A stretch of DNA of 64,000 nucleotides from Meridianimaribacter flavus (GCF_004366715.1 NZ_SOQZ01000006.1:124001-188000), one strand, 5' to 3'; shown: positions 16,443 through 26,083, numbered from the stretch's first letter. Numbers and translations: made by a program. The notes: generated from the letters alone by a model not told the origin.

Positions 16443-17587
16443 TTTCAGTAGCTGACAGATTGCATACCGTTGAAGAGTACTATTTCTCTAGAAAGCTTAA
16501 GGAAGTTAACCTTTTGAAAGAGCATGGTAAGCCTATCATTAATTTAGGAATTGGTAGTCCAGATTTGCAACCACCATCTAGAGTGGTATCAGCTATTGTT
16601 GATAGTATGCATGATGCTACAGCGCATAAATATCAAAGCTATCAAGGTTTGCCAGAGTTAAGGCAAGCGATGGCAGATTTTTATAAAAAACACTTTAGTG
16701 TGTCGTTAAGCCCTAAAACCGAAATTTTACCATTAATGGGAAGTAAGGAAGGGATTATGCACATTTCAATGGCATTTTTAAATGAAGGCGATGGCGTGTT
16801 AATACCAAATCCTGGATATCCTACATATACTTCGGTAACTAAACTTGTAGGAGCTACACCTTTGTTTTATGATTTAAAGGAAAAAAATAATTGGTTGCCA
16901 GATTTTGTTGAACTTGAAAAAACACACGATTTAAGTAAAGTGAAAATCATGTGGATTAATTACCCACACATGCCAACAGGAACTGTTGCGCCTAATAAGT
17001 TTTATGAAGATGTTATTGAGTTTGCAAAACGTCATAATATTCTTGTAGTTAATGATAATCCGTACAGTTTTATTTTAAACCAATTTCCAAGAAGCATTCT
17101 TAAATATAAAAATGCCAAAGACCATTGTTTGGAGCTTAACTCGTTGAGTAAAACGTTTAATATGGCTGGATGGCGAGTAGGTATGGTTATGGGAAAATCA
17201 GAGTATTTAGACAGTATCATAAAAGTGAAAAGTAACATGGATTCTGGTATGTTTTATGGTATCCAAAAAGGCGCTATTGAAGCGTTAAACTGTTCTGATA
17301 TATGGTACTTAAGCCTAAATAGTGTGTATGAAAAAAGAAGAACACTAGTTTGGGAACTAGCCGAAGCATTGAACTGTACGTATGATAAAAACGCAACAGG
17401 AATGTTTGTTTGGGCAAAATTACCAGAGTTTGTAAAGTCAGAAGAATTTATAGACACAGTTTTAAAAAACGATTCCATTTTTATTGCACCAGGAACCATT
17501 TTTGGAAGTAATGGAGAAGGATACATAAGGTTTTCGTTATGTGCAGAAACCGAAGAAATTGAAGAAGCAATTGCAAGAGTAAAATGA
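16439..17587 (+). CDS. Class I/II aminotransferase (aromatic or aspartate type)
   Basis: The 382-residue PLP-dependent enzyme has LNLGIGSPDL, YQGLPELRQAMADFY, NPGYPTY and the PLP lysine in LNSLSKTFNMAGWR (near residue 237). FIAPGTIFG and YIRFSLC follow. In this operon it is well placed to aminate phenylpyruvate and 4-hydroxyphenylpyruvate to Phe and Tyr. The exact substrate cannot be read from sequence. It is overlapped by 4 bases at both ends. Confidence 0.88.
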   Translation: MISVADRLHTVEEYYFSRKLKEVNLLKEHGKPIINLGIGSPDLQPPSRVVSAIVDSMHDATAHKYQSYQGLPELRQAMADFYKKHFSVSLSPKTEILPLMGSKEGIMHISMAFLNEGDGVLIPNPGYPTYTSVTKLVGATPLFYDLKEKNNWLPDFVELEKTHDLSKVKIMWINYPHMPTGTVAPNKFYEDVIEFAKRHNILVVNDNPYSFILNQFPRSILKYKNAKDHCLELNSLSKTFNMAGWRVGMVMGKSEYLDSIIKVKSNMDSGMFYGIQKGAIEALNCSDIWYLSLNSVYEKRRTLVWELAEALNCTYDKNATGMFVWAKLPEFVKSEEFIDTVLKNDSIFIAPGTIFGSNGEGYIRFSLCAETEEIEEAIARVK

Positions 17588-18435
17588 AAAAAATAGTTGT
17601 AATAGGAGTAGGATTAATAGGAGGTAGTTTTGCGCTAGATATAAAGCGTGTTTACAAAGATGCTGTTATTTATGGTGTTGATGAAAGTGATACGCATCTA
17701 GACGAAGCATTAGAACTTCAAGTAATTGATAAAAAAGCAGAATTAAATGAAATCTCAAATGCCGATTTGGTTATTGTTTCAATTCCTGTTGATGCTACTG
17801 TAAAGCATATTTCAAAGGTGCTGGATTTAGTGTCAGATACCACATTGGTTATTGATGTAGGTTCTACCAAAGAAGCCATTTGTGAAGTTATAGATACACA
17901 TAAAAATCGTAGAAATTTTTTGGCTGCACATCCAATTGCTGGTACTGAGTTTTCAGGACCTAAGGCTGCAAAACAACATTTATTCAATGGTAAAACTATG
18001 ATTATTTGCGAAGTAGAAAAAACAGCATTTAAGCTACAGGAAAAAGCATTGCAATTGTTTTCTAATGTTGGTATGCGTATTCGTTATATGAACCCAAAAG
18101 CGCATGACAAACACATAGCTTATGTGTCGCATTTATCTCATATTAGCTCGTTTATGCTTGGAAAAACAGTTATTGAAAAAGAAAAGAATGAACGCGATAT
18201 TTTTGATATGGCAGGAAGTGGTTTTGAAAGTACTGTGCGTTTAGCAAAAAGTTCACCAGATATGTGGACACCCATTTTTAAGCAGAACAAAGCTAACGTA
18301 GTTGAAACTCTAGAAGAGTATATCAACAACCTGTCAAAATTCAAACAATTTATGGAAGCTGACAATTTTGAGGCTATTCACAGCGAAATGAAAAATACAA
18401 ATCATATAAAAGATATTTTAAACGGAATTATATAA
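17584..18435 (+). CDS. tyrA: Prephenate dehydrogenase
   Basis: The 283-residue enzyme oxidises prephenate to 4-hydroxyphenylpyruvate for tyrosine. An N-terminal NAD-binding VIGVGLIGGSFALDIK (residues 5-20) is followed by VIDVGSTK and the catalytic-region AAHPIAGTEFSGP (near residue 117). A helical dimerisation domain with HDKHIAYVSHLSHI follows. No chorismate mutase or ACT domain is attached. A 13-base gap leads to the DAHP synthase gene. Confidence 0.92.
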   Translation: MKKIVVIGVGLIGGSFALDIKRVYKDAVIYGVDESDTHLDEALELQVIDKKAELNEISNADLVIVSIPVDATVKHISKVLDLVSDTTLVIDVGSTKEAICEVIDTHKNRRNFLAAHPIAGTEFSGPKAAKQHLFNGKTMIICEVEKTAFKLQEKALQLFSNVGMRIRYMNPKAHDKHIAYVSHLSHISSFMLGKTVIEKEKNERDIFDMAGSGFESTVRLAKSSPDMWTPIFKQNKANVVETLEEYINNLSKFKQFMEADNFEAIHSEMKNTNHIKDILNGII

Positions 18436-18448
18436 AAAAGGAAATGTT

Positions 18449-19531
18449 ATGGAAAACAAGAAAGAATTAAGATCGTGGTTAGATAATTTCGGATTAGACC
18501 ATCCGTTAGTAATTGCAGGACCATGTAGCGCAGAAACCGAAGAGCAAGTACTAAAAATTGCACACCAACTTAAAGACAGTGATGCAACAGTACTTAGAGC
18601 AGGAATTTGGAAACCAAGAACGCGACCAGGAAACTTTGAAGGTGTTGGAGCTTTGGGTCTTAAATGGTTACAGAAAGCTAAAGAAGAAACAGGAATGTTA
18701 ACCACAACTGAGGTTGCAAATGCACACCATGTTGATTTAGCATTAAAGCACGATGTTGATATTTTATGGATTGGTGCAAGAACAACTGTTAGTCCTTTTA
18801 TTGTTCAGGATATTGCTGATGCTTTAAAAGGAACAGACAAAACCGTATTGATAAAAAACCCTGTAAATCCAGATTTGGCTTTATGGTTGGGAGCTGTTGA
18901 ACGTTTTTACACTGCAGATGTTAAAAACTTGGGTGTAATTCACAGAGGATTTTCAACTTATGAAAAAACAAGGTACAGAAACAATCCAGAGTGGCAATTG
19001 GCAGTAGATTTACAAAATCGTTTCCCTGATTTGCCATTAATTTTAGATCCTTCGCATATTGCTGGAAGAAGAGATATTATTTTCGATTTATGCCAAACAG
19101 CATTAGATCTTAATTACGACGGAATTATGGTTGAAACACATCACGACCCAGATAACGCTTGGAGTGATGCTGCACAACAGATTACACCTGAAACGCTTGT
19201 TCAGTACACAAAGGACCTTAAAATAAGAAAGGAATCTGAAGATGCTGCGGAGTTTAATAACAAGCTTAATACCTTACGTACGCAAATAGACGTGGTGGAC
19301 CATCAACTTATTGAAATGTTAGGCAAACGCATGAAGGTTGCTGATGAAATTGGAGCACTTAAAAAATCTAAAAACGTGGCAGTACTTCAGTCTAAACGAT
19401 GGAACGAAATATTAGGAAAAATGATTTTACAAGGCGAAGAAAAAAATCTTAGTGAAGAGTTTATCTTAAGAGTATTTAAAGCTATTCACCAAGAATCGAT
19501 TAACCATCAGGAAAAAATCATTAACGGATAA
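18449..19531 (+). CDS. DAHP synthase-chorismate mutase fusion
   Basis: The 360-residue bifunctional enzyme joins the first step of the shikimate pathway to the branch step to prephenate. Residues about 10-260 are an I-beta type DAHP synthase (VIAGPCSAETEEQ, RAGIWKPRTRPGNFEG, LPLILDPSHIAGRRD, GIMVETHHDPDNAWSDA). Residues about 265-350 are an AroQ-type chorismate mutase (LRTQIDVVDHQLIEMLGKR). In such fusions the mutase domain often mediates feedback control by prephenate. With pheA and tyrA it covers entry and both exits. It is followed by a strong terminator. Confidence 0.93.
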   Translation: MENKKELRSWLDNFGLDHPLVIAGPCSAETEEQVLKIAHQLKDSDATVLRAGIWKPRTRPGNFEGVGALGLKWLQKAKEETGMLTTTEVANAHHVDLALKHDVDILWIGARTTVSPFIVQDIADALKGTDKTVLIKNPVNPDLALWLGAVERFYTADVKNLGVIHRGFSTYEKTRYRNNPEWQLAVDLQNRFPDLPLILDPSHIAGRRDIIFDLCQTALDLNYDGIMVETHHDPDNAWSDAAQQITPETLVQYTKDLKIRKESEDAAEFNNKLNTLRTQIDVVDHQLIEMLGKRMKVADEIGALKKSKNVAVLQSKRWNEILGKMILQGEEKNLSEEFILRVFKAIHQESINHQEKIING

Positions 19532-19538
19532 TTAATAA

Positions 19539-19563
19539 AAAGCCTCATCAAGAGGCTTTTTTT
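19539..19563 (+). terminator. Terminator of the Phe/Tyr operon
   Basis: AGCCTC and GAGGCT form the stem around ATCAA, followed by seven T. Confidence 0.85.
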
Positions 19564-19627
19564 ATGCGTTTTCTCATTCAAAAGTAGTGTTTACTCATTA
19601 TGGGTTTTAGATAGTTGTAATATCAAT

Positions 19628-19635
19628 TAGGTTTG
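19628..19635 (+). promoter_or_regulatory. -7 promoter box
   Basis: TAGGTTTG matches TAnnTTTG exactly, 26 bases before the start of the secreted gene at 19661. No convincing -33 TTG is seen. Confidence 0.4.
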
Positions 19636-19660
19636 AATCATTAATCAAACTATCACTATT

Positions 19661-20293
19661 ATGAAACCAACAGTATTCTTTTTATTTTTCAGTCTTTCTT
19701 TCTCTTTTTTTGGTCAAAACAGTATTAGCGGAACCGTTTATGATACAGAAGGAGTGTTGCCTTTTGCCAATGTTATAGTAAAGCAGACCTCTAAAGGTGT
19801 TATTGCTGATGAGAACGGTAAATTTACAATTGAAGCTAAACCTACTGATACATTACAGGTTTCCTTTTTAGGCTACTTACCTAAAGACGTGCATTTGCAA
19901 AACATTAAAGACTTTGATGTGGTTTTAGATGGTTATGAATCTCTTGATGAGGTTGTAGTAACGGCATTTGATTCAAGTTGTAGAACAATCCTTACGTGCT
20001 GTGTATGTTATATTAGCTGTGAACACATTTGTGAAGAAGCTAAGGGTGTTGAACCAAAAATTTATCCAAATCCTTCAAGTACTGGTGTTTTTAATTTTGT
20101 TTCTCAAAGAGACTACCAAACCGTTGAGATTTTAATTCATGATTTTTCTGGAAGACAAATACAAAAATTGCAATGGAGTAACTTTAACAAAAAAGGGCAA
20201 ATCGACTTATCAGGATATCAATCAGGAATTTATTTAGTAAACATAAAAGCCGATGGAACTTGGCTAGAAACCAAAAGGATAATTAAAGGATAA
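19661..20293 (+). CDS. Secreted protein: carboxypeptidase-like regulatory domain plus T9SS sorting domain
   Basis: A signal peptide (FLFFSLSFSFFGQ) precedes a CarboxypepD_reg-like beta domain (ISGTVYDTEGVLPFANV, residues about 22-100). A linker very rich in Cys follows (SSCRTILTCCVCYISCEHIC). The C-terminus is a type A T9SS sorting domain: IYPNPSSTGVFN, then GIYLVNIKADGTWLETKRI. So it is exported by the type IX system and probably anchored at the surface. At 210 residues it has no obvious enzymatic cargo. The clustered cysteines (seven in about 27 residues) suggest disulfides, metal binding or lipid attachment. Confidence 0.8.
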   Translation: MKPTVFFLFFSLSFSFFGQNSISGTVYDTEGVLPFANVIVKQTSKGVIADENGKFTIEAKPTDTLQVSFLGYLPKDVHLQNIKDFDVVLDGYESLDEVVVTAFDSSCRTILTCCVCYISCEHICEEAKGVEPKIYPNPSSTGVFNFVSQRDYQTVEILIHDFSGRQIQKLQWSNFNKKGQIDLSGYQSGIYLVNIKADGTWLETKRIIKG

Positions 20294-20359
20294 AAAAGAC
20301 CTTAAAAATTACGTTTCAGCTAATTGAAATATGTAGCAAAGCACTATTTTTTGTTCAAC

Positions 20360-20389
20360 TTGTTAAGTTCAATAAAAAAACTATTTTTG
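20360..20389 (+). promoter_or_regulatory. Promoter (TTG-N19-TATTTTTG)
   Basis: A -33 TTG at 20360 and an exact -7 box TATTTTTG at 20382-20389 have 19 bases between them. It drives the gene at 20438. Confidence 0.55.
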
Positions 20390-20437
20390 AAACTCTGAAA
20401 GAAAAATCTTTCTACTCAACAACTAGACTTACACATT

Positions 20438-22099
20438 ATGATTAAAAAAAACATGCTTTTTTTGCTGTTAGCTATCATTAGTTTTTCAGTAAATGCACAA
20501 GGCAAATTAGGGCCTATTACTATTACTCATGGAAAAGAAATTGAAGCTGATAAAGAAAAAATAGTTAGGATTGCTGGTGAAACAAATGGTAAAATTTACA
20601 CTTTAGCTACAAAAGGGAAAAACTTCTATATAAAAGTATTTGACTCAGCTGATATGGCTTTAATTTCTGTAAATGAAATTGAAATGGATGATTTTATTAA
20701 TAAGGAGCCTGTTTTTGAAGAGATTGCGGTTTTAAACAATAAAGTATATATCATTGGAAGTGTTTACGATAAAAAAAGTAAAGTATACAATTTATTATCA
20801 GTTGAAATCTCTGAAGATGGTAAGTTGACAAAAAACAAGAAAAAATTATTTTCAACTCAAGTTACTAAAAATAGAGAAAAAGGAGCGTTTTATTTTAAAC
20901 ATGCACCTTTAGGAGATAAATTATTAATCATGCATGCATCATTGTTCGATAAAGAAGAAATTATGCAATATGAAATTAAGCTAATTGACCAAAACATGCA
21001 TGTTGTGACGTCTCATTTGGAACAAGTAGAGTTTACCGATAGAAGAGATTTAGAGTTTACAATTTCAGATTTTGATGTGACGTTTGATGAAGATATATTT
21101 CTAGTAATTAACGAAAGTTATAGAGATAAAAAGGCAAAAAAGAATATTGAAAAATTTGAAGTTCACGCATACAAAAAGAAAAATGCTTATACTAAAGAAG
21201 TAATTAATGTAGACTTTGAAGGCAAAGAAGTTATTAATTGTGAAATGTTAATGACTGCAAATAACACCTTAAATCTTGTAGGGTTTTATTCTAGTGTTAA
21301 TAAAAGAGGAAGAGCAAATTGGAAATTAAAAGGTGTTTATTCTGGCACAATTGATATGTCTTCAAATACAGTAACCAATTTAAAGTTTAATGTTTTCGAT
21401 TTTGATACTAAAGTAAAACTTATAGGTGAGCGAAGAGCTAAAAAGGATAAAGACATTCCGCCATTTTATGTTACGCACAGTTTAATTGAAAAGGAAGATG
21501 GAGGCTTAATTTTTCTAGCTGAGTACAGGCAATCTATTATAGGAAGTTCTTCAGGGATTGGTATAGGAGGTTTAGGTGTTAATTTTACGCCTATTACATT
21601 TATAACAAATGAAATTATTGTAACATCTTTAAATGCTGATGGTTCAGTAGAGTGGGCTAATGTTATTGCAAAAGATCAAAAAGCAAGTTTTACTACTATG
21701 TCAGTTGGTGTGTATGGCTTTTCAGGAAATTCTAATTTTACTGTTGGTGTTGGTGTGATGATACCAGTAGCTGTATTAGGTAAAGGTCCTGAATATTTAG
21801 GAGCAATTCCTATTTATACTAATGGAGAGCTTATAGTTGTTTTTAATGATAATAAAAAAAATATGGGAATTACCGATATTGAAAAAATAAGAGCCTTAGG
21901 AAACTATAATAAAGCAATACCAACAGCCTTTGTCTTTGATAAAGATAATGGAGAAATCAATAGAGTTGATCCTGAAGAATTACAAAAGGACCAGTTAATT
22001 TTAAGACCTGGAGTTTTTTATTTAAAAAACAATAAAGAATATATCATTTACTCTTCAAGAAAATCTAAAGACAAGTTAGGAAGAATGATAGTTGATTAA
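20438..22099 (+). CDS. Secreted protein of unknown function
   Basis: I do not recognise the family. The 553-residue protein has a clear signal peptide (MLFLLLAIISFSVNAQ). Repeated beta-strand units of the type KVYIIGSVYDKKSKVYNLLSV and NTLNLVGFYSSV suggest a beta-propeller-like fold. Glycine-rich stretches occur near 370-385 (GSSSGIGIGGLGVNF) and 430-450. No T9SS sorting domain or lipobox is seen, so a periplasmic location is likely. It stands alone with its own promoter and a terminator. Confidence 0.6.
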   Translation: MIKKNMLFLLLAIISFSVNAQGKLGPITITHGKEIEADKEKIVRIAGETNGKIYTLATKGKNFYIKVFDSADMALISVNEIEMDDFINKEPVFEEIAVLNNKVYIIGSVYDKKSKVYNLLSVEISEDGKLTKNKKKLFSTQVTKNREKGAFYFKHAPLGDKLLIMHASLFDKEEIMQYEIKLIDQNMHVVTSHLEQVEFTDRRDLEFTISDFDVTFDEDIFLVINESYRDKKAKKNIEKFEVHAYKKKNAYTKEVINVDFEGKEVINCEMLMTANNTLNLVGFYSSVNKRGRANWKLKGVYSGTIDMSSNTVTNLKFNVFDFDTKVKLIGERRAKKDKDIPPFYVTHSLIEKEDGGLIFLAEYRQSIIGSSSGIGIGGLGVNFTPITFITNEIIVTSLNADGSVEWANVIAKDQKASFTTMSVGVYGFSGNSNFTVGVGVMIPVAVLGKGPEYLGAIPIYTNGELIVVFNDNKKNMGITDIEKIRALGNYNKAIPTAFVFDKDNGEINRVDPEELQKDQLILRPGVFYLKNNKEYIIYSSRKSKDKLGRMIVD

Positions 22100-22110
22100 A
22101 ATCACATTAC

Positions 22111-22150
22111 TTAATAAAGACTGTCATTTGGCAGTCTTTCTTTATTAAAA
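22111..22150 (+). terminator. Terminator after the 20438 gene
   Basis: AAAGACTG (22116-22123) pairs with CAGTCTTT (22132-22139) around an 8-base loop, followed by CTTTATT. Confidence 0.75.
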
Positions 22151-22166
22151 TGATACACGAATAGAT

Positions 22167-22174
22167 TATCTTTG
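22167..22174 (+). promoter_or_regulatory. -7 promoter box abutting rsgA
   Basis: TATCTTTG matches TAnnTTTG exactly and ends only 5 bases before the rsgA ATG, so the mRNA would be almost or fully leaderless. Confidence 0.5.
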
Positions 22175-22179
22175 TATTA

Positions 22180-23130
22180 ATGACAGGAACAGTTTACAAA
22201 TCTACAGGTAGTTGGTATACCATAAAAAACAACTTAGGCGAAGCTTATCAATGTCGCATAAAGGGTAAATTTCGTATAAAAGGGATAAAAAGTACTAACC
22301 CAATAGCTGTTGGCGATGTTGTAGATTTTGAACTGGAAACCAATAACGACGAAACTACAGGTATTATCAATAACATTCACGATAGGCAAAATTATATTGT
22401 CCGTAAATCGGTTAACCTGTCTAAACAAACACATGTTATAGCGTCAAATGTTGACCAAGTGTTTTTATTAGTAACTATTGATAATCCACCAACATTTACA
22501 AGTTTTATAGATCGATTTTTGGTAACAGCCGAAGCTTATTCAGTAAAAACTATTTTACTCTTCAATAAAATCGATTCTTATAGCGACGACACACTAGACG
22601 AAGTAAAATACCTAGCGCATGTGTACCGAAAAATAGGCTATGAATGTATCGGTATTTCGGCAACTACAGGAAAAAATATTGATAAGGTTAAGTCTTTGAT
22701 GAAAGATAAAACGAGCATGTTTGCTGGTCATTCAGGTGTTGGTAAATCAACATTAGTTAATGCAATTGAACCTGATTTGGATTTAAAAACCAAAGAAATT
22801 TCAACACAACACATGCAAGGTCAGCATACTACAACTTTTGCTGAAATGTTCGATTTAAGTTTTGGAGCTAAAATTATCGATACTCCAGGTATCAAAGGGT
22901 TTGGAGTTGTAGATATGGATAGGGAAGAAGTTGGCGATTATTTTCCTGAGTTTTTTGAGTTGAAACAAGACTGTAAATTTAATAACTGTTTACATCTCGA
23001 AGAGCCTAAATGTGCTGTAAAAGACGCACTCGAAAATGATGAGATTGCCTACTCAAGATACCGAAGTTATTTACAGATTTTAGAAGGTGAAGACGAACAT
23101 TACCGAACTGATAACTGGGATAACGAATAG
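22180..23130 (+). CDS. rsgA: Ribosome small-subunit GTPase A
   Basis: This circularly permuted GTPase helps 30S subunit maturation. The 316 residues contain an N-terminal OB fold, then G4 (LFNKIDSYSDD) ahead of G1 (GHSGVGKSTLVN) and G3 (DTPGIKGFG). This order defines the family. A C-terminal zinc knuckle C-x4-C-x-H-x5-C (CKFNNCLHLEEPKC) is intact. dtd follows after 3 bases and a membrane hydrolase gene after that, so the three are probably one transcript. Confidence 0.95.
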   Translation: MTGTVYKSTGSWYTIKNNLGEAYQCRIKGKFRIKGIKSTNPIAVGDVVDFELETNNDETTGIINNIHDRQNYIVRKSVNLSKQTHVIASNVDQVFLLVTIDNPPTFTSFIDRFLVTAEAYSVKTILLFNKIDSYSDDTLDEVKYLAHVYRKIGYECIGISATTGKNIDKVKSLMKDKTSMFAGHSGVGKSTLVNAIEPDLDLKTKEISTQHMQGQHTTTFAEMFDLSFGAKIIDTPGIKGFGVVDMDREEVGDYFPEFFELKQDCKFNNCLHLEEPKCAVKDALENDEIAYSRYRSYLQILEGEDEHYRTDNWDNE

Positions 23131-23133
23131 TTT

Positions 23134-23586
23134 ATGAAAGCAGTAATACAAAGAGTATCTAAAGCAAGTGTAACGATTGAAGGAGAAAAAGTTGCCAATA
23201 TAAATCAAGGGCTTTTAATTCTGTTAGGAATTGTTGATGAGGATACCAAAGAAGATATTGATTGGTTATCTAAAAAGATTGCTAACCTTCGCATTTTTGC
23301 AGATGAAAATGAAGTTATGAATAAGTCTGTCATGGATGTTAAAGGTAATGTAATTGTTGTGAGCCAGTTTACCTTGCATGCAAGCACAAAAAAAGGAAAT
23401 AGACCAAGCTATATAAAAGCAGCAAAACCTGATGTGGCTGTTCCTTTGTATGAGGAGTTTGTAAAACAAATGGAAACTGATTTAGGAACAACAGTTCAAA
23501 CAGGTGAATTTGGTGCAGACATGAAAGTAGAACTGCTCAATGATGGTCCTGTTACAATTATTATAGATACTAAGAATAAAGAGTAA
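23134..23586 (+). CDS. dtd: D-aminoacyl-tRNA deacylase
   Basis: The 150-residue enzyme removes D-amino acids from mischarged tRNA. The family motifs are both visible: SQFTLHASTKKGNRPS (Ser-Gln-x-Thr region near residue 78) and the C-terminal NDGPVTIIIDT, corresponding to the Gly-cisPro motif. Length and start (MKAVIQRVSKASV) are typical. It shares its last base with the next start. Confidence 0.95.
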   Translation: MKAVIQRVSKASVTIEGEKVANINQGLLILLGIVDEDTKEDIDWLSKKIANLRIFADENEVMNKSVMDVKGNVIVVSQFTLHASTKKGNRPSYIKAAKPDVAVPLYEEFVKQMETDLGTTVQTGEFGADMKVELLNDGPVTIIIDTKNKE

Positions 23587-24110
23587 TGGCTTCAATATTT
23601 GGACATGGTATTGCAGCATTTACAATTGCAAAAGTAGCTTCCAATAAAGCTTCAATTGGCTTGGTGGTTTTAGCAATATTGTCTTCAATTCTTCCAGATA
23701 TAGATGTGTTAGCTTTTAATTTCGGAGTTCCATACGAATCGCCTTTTGGACATAGAGGATTTACTCATTCCATTTTATTTGCAATTATTTGGGCTTTATG
23801 CATTTGCGTGTTGTTTGGTAAGCAAAGGAAAATGCTGTATTTCTTAGTGATACTCTTCAGTACATTGTCTCATGGGATTTTAGATGCATTAACAACAGGT
23901 GGAAAAGGTGTTGGTTTTTTTATTCCGTTTGATAATGAGCGTTATTTTTTTTCGTATCAAGTGATAAAAGTATCTCCAATAGGAGTGGAAAGATTTTTTT
24001 CAGAATGGGGATTACAAGTCATTTTTAGCGAACTCAAATATGTGTTTTTACCATGTGCTTTAATACTGATTTTTAAATTATTAATAAATAGGTTATTAAA
24101 AGAAGATTAA
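23586..24110 (+). CDS. Membrane-bound metal-dependent hydrolase, YdjM/DUF457 family
   Basis: The 174-residue protein has about four hydrophobic segments. Conserved metal-ligand candidates are FGHGIAAF, LPDIDVLAF, FGHRGFTHSI and LSHGILDALTTGG, which match the YdjM/DUF457 pattern of His and Asp residues. The substrate is unknown in the family. It overlaps dtd by one base, so it is translationally coupled to an RNA-quality gene. Confidence 0.8.
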   Translation: MASIFGHGIAAFTIAKVASNKASIGLVVLAILSSILPDIDVLAFNFGVPYESPFGHRGFTHSILFAIIWALCICVLFGKQRKMLYFLVILFSTLSHGILDALTTGGKGVGFFIPFDNERYFFSYQVIKVSPIGVERFFSEWGLQVIFSELKYVFLPCALILIFKLLINRLLKED

Positions 24111-24113
24111 TCT

Positions 24114-24143
24114 TTTGCGCTTTGGTAAATATTTATATTTTTG
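24114..24143 (+). promoter_or_regulatory. Promoter (TTTG-N18-TATTTTTG)
   Basis: A TTTG at 24114 and an exact -7 box TATTTTTG at 24136-24143 are separated by 18 bases. They lie 18 bases before the DUF3857 gene pair. Confidence 0.55.
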
Positions 24144-24160
24144 GTTTTTAACAATTTATT

Positions 24161-26080
24161 ATGCCTACAAAAATTCTTCTTGCCATTGCCTTCTTCTCTA
24201 TTTCATTTTTTTCAAATGCGCAGAACGAAAGCTTATTGGTTGTAGCAACTATTCCATCTGAACTTACAACTGAAGCAAATGCGGTTGTTAGATATAATCA
24301 TAAAAAGATTGAGATTTCTTCTTTGAAAAGTTTAAGTGTAGCTCATAAAAGAATAGTTACAATTTTAAATAAAGCTGGTAACCGTAATGTTGAAGCTTAT
24401 GTGAGTTATGATAAAGGAATAGATATTAAAAAAATTGAAGCTAAAGTTTATGACCAATTTGGAAATCAAATAAAAAAGTTTAAAAAATCTGATTTTGAAG
24501 ATGTTTCTGCAGCAAACGATTTTTCACTTTATGAAGATAGTAGAGTTAAATATTTAAACTACACACCAACTGAATATCCATATACCATAGAGTTTTATTA
24601 TGAGACTAACACAAATAATACTGCATTTATACCTAGTTGGTATCCATTAGAAGGGTATTATGTAAGTACGCAAAAAAGTGTATACGAAATTGCTTATGAA
24701 ACAGGGATTGATATTAAACAAAAAGAGTATAATTTTAAGGGTTATGAAATAGTAAACAATAGCCAAGACAATAATTTACTTTACGAAGTAGATAACATAA
24801 AAGCGATTAAATCAGAGATTTATAGTCCTGATTTTAAGAACATTAGCCCTCATTTAGGAGTTGCTTTAAATAAGTTTTACTATGAAGGTTTTTATGGAGA
24901 GTCTAATGATTGGACAAGCTTAGGGAAATGGATGTATGATGAATTGTTAGTAGGTAGAACTGAACTTCCTGAAACAACAAAATCTGAAATAAAAGCATTG
25001 GTTATGGGAATAGATGATCCTATTGAAAAAGCCAAAGTAGTATACAACTATGTTCAGCAAAGAACAAGATATATAAGCGTGCAAGAAGGTATTGGAGGCA
25101 TACAGCCCATTGAAGCCTCAAAAGTAGATGAGGTTAAGTATGGTGACTGTAAAGGGCTAACCAATTACACCAAAGCTCTTATGGATGTAGTGGGTGTAAA
25201 AACAAATTATTCAAGAGTATATGCTTCTAGAAGTACTGTTGATATTGATAAGGAGTTTGTGACTTTTTTGGGTCAAACAAATCATGTAATATTAAATCTT
25301 CCAACACCAAATGGAGACATTTGGTTAGAATGTACAAGTCAAACCTCTCCATTTGGTTATAATGCAAATTTTACTGATGATAGAGATGTATTTGTCATTA
25401 CACCAGAGGGAGGAAAAATAGTTCATACTCAGGTTTACGATGCAGAAAAAAATCTTTTAGAAACAAATTCTACCATCAATTTAAACCCTAATGGATCTAT
25501 TGATGCCAAAATTACTTCTAGTGCATTTGGTGCTAGATACGATTATCTAGCTCATACTCGTGGACTTTTAGAAAAAGACCAAAAGCTTTTTTATAAAGAA
25601 AAATGGGGATATTTAGGTGATTTGACCATAGACTCAATGAGCTATAATGATGACAGAGATAGCATTGTTTTTACTGAAACTATTCAAATGAAAGCTGAGC
25701 GTTATGCTACTAAGGTAGGGAATAGGCTCTTATTGCAACCAAATTTTTTTAATAGAGAACAATCAATTCCGAAGCGTTATTCTAAAAGAAAGCTTCCTTT
25801 TGAAATTGAAAGAGGCTACATTAACAGGGATTCATACATAATTACTATCCCAAATGGTTTTATGGCTGATGCATTAATTGATTCGGTATCTATTGAAACT
25901 AAATTTGGAAGTTATTCAATGTCAATTTCAAAACATTCAGATAGTGAGCTGTTCTACAAAAGAGAACTTAAGCTAAATAAAGGGATTTATTCACAAAGTG
26001 AGTATAATGATTATAGAGATTTTTGGATAGAAGTAACTAAAAATGATAAAGCAAAAATAGTATTAAAACCTAATTTATAA
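24161..26080 (+). CDS. DUF3857 and transglutaminase-like protein, catalytic residues present
   Basis: The 639-residue exported protein (signal ILLAIAFFSISFFSNAQ) has an N-terminal DUF3857 domain (residues about 50-230) and a transglutaminase-like domain. That domain contains VKYGDCKGLTNYTKALM (Cys near 329), TNHVILNL (His near 373) and WLECTSQ. So Cys and His are intact, and the third residue sits in an ECT context. A beta-rich C-terminal part follows. It acts in the periplasm or outer envelope; the substrate is unknown. It is followed after 3 bases by a related gene. Confidence 0.8.
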   Translation: MPTKILLAIAFFSISFFSNAQNESLLVVATIPSELTTEANAVVRYNHKKIEISSLKSLSVAHKRIVTILNKAGNRNVEAYVSYDKGIDIKKIEAKVYDQFGNQIKKFKKSDFEDVSAANDFSLYEDSRVKYLNYTPTEYPYTIEFYYETNTNNTAFIPSWYPLEGYYVSTQKSVYEIAYETGIDIKQKEYNFKGYEIVNNSQDNNLLYEVDNIKAIKSEIYSPDFKNISPHLGVALNKFYYEGFYGESNDWTSLGKWMYDELLVGRTELPETTKSEIKALVMGIDDPIEKAKVVYNYVQQRTRYISVQEGIGGIQPIEASKVDEVKYGDCKGLTNYTKALMDVVGVKTNYSRVYASRSTVDIDKEFVTFLGQTNHVILNLPTPNGDIWLECTSQTSPFGYNANFTDDRDVFVITPEGGKIVHTQVYDAEKNLLETNSTINLNPNGSIDAKITSSAFGARYDYLAHTRGLLEKDQKLFYKEKWGYLGDLTIDSMSYNDDRDSIVFTETIQMKAERYATKVGNRLLLQPNFFNREQSIPKRYSKRKLPFEIERGYINRDSYIITIPNGFMADALIDSVSIETKFGSYSMSISKHSDSELFYKRELKLNKGIYSQSEYNDYRDFWIEVTKNDKAKIVLKPNL

Positions 26081-26083
26081 AAA

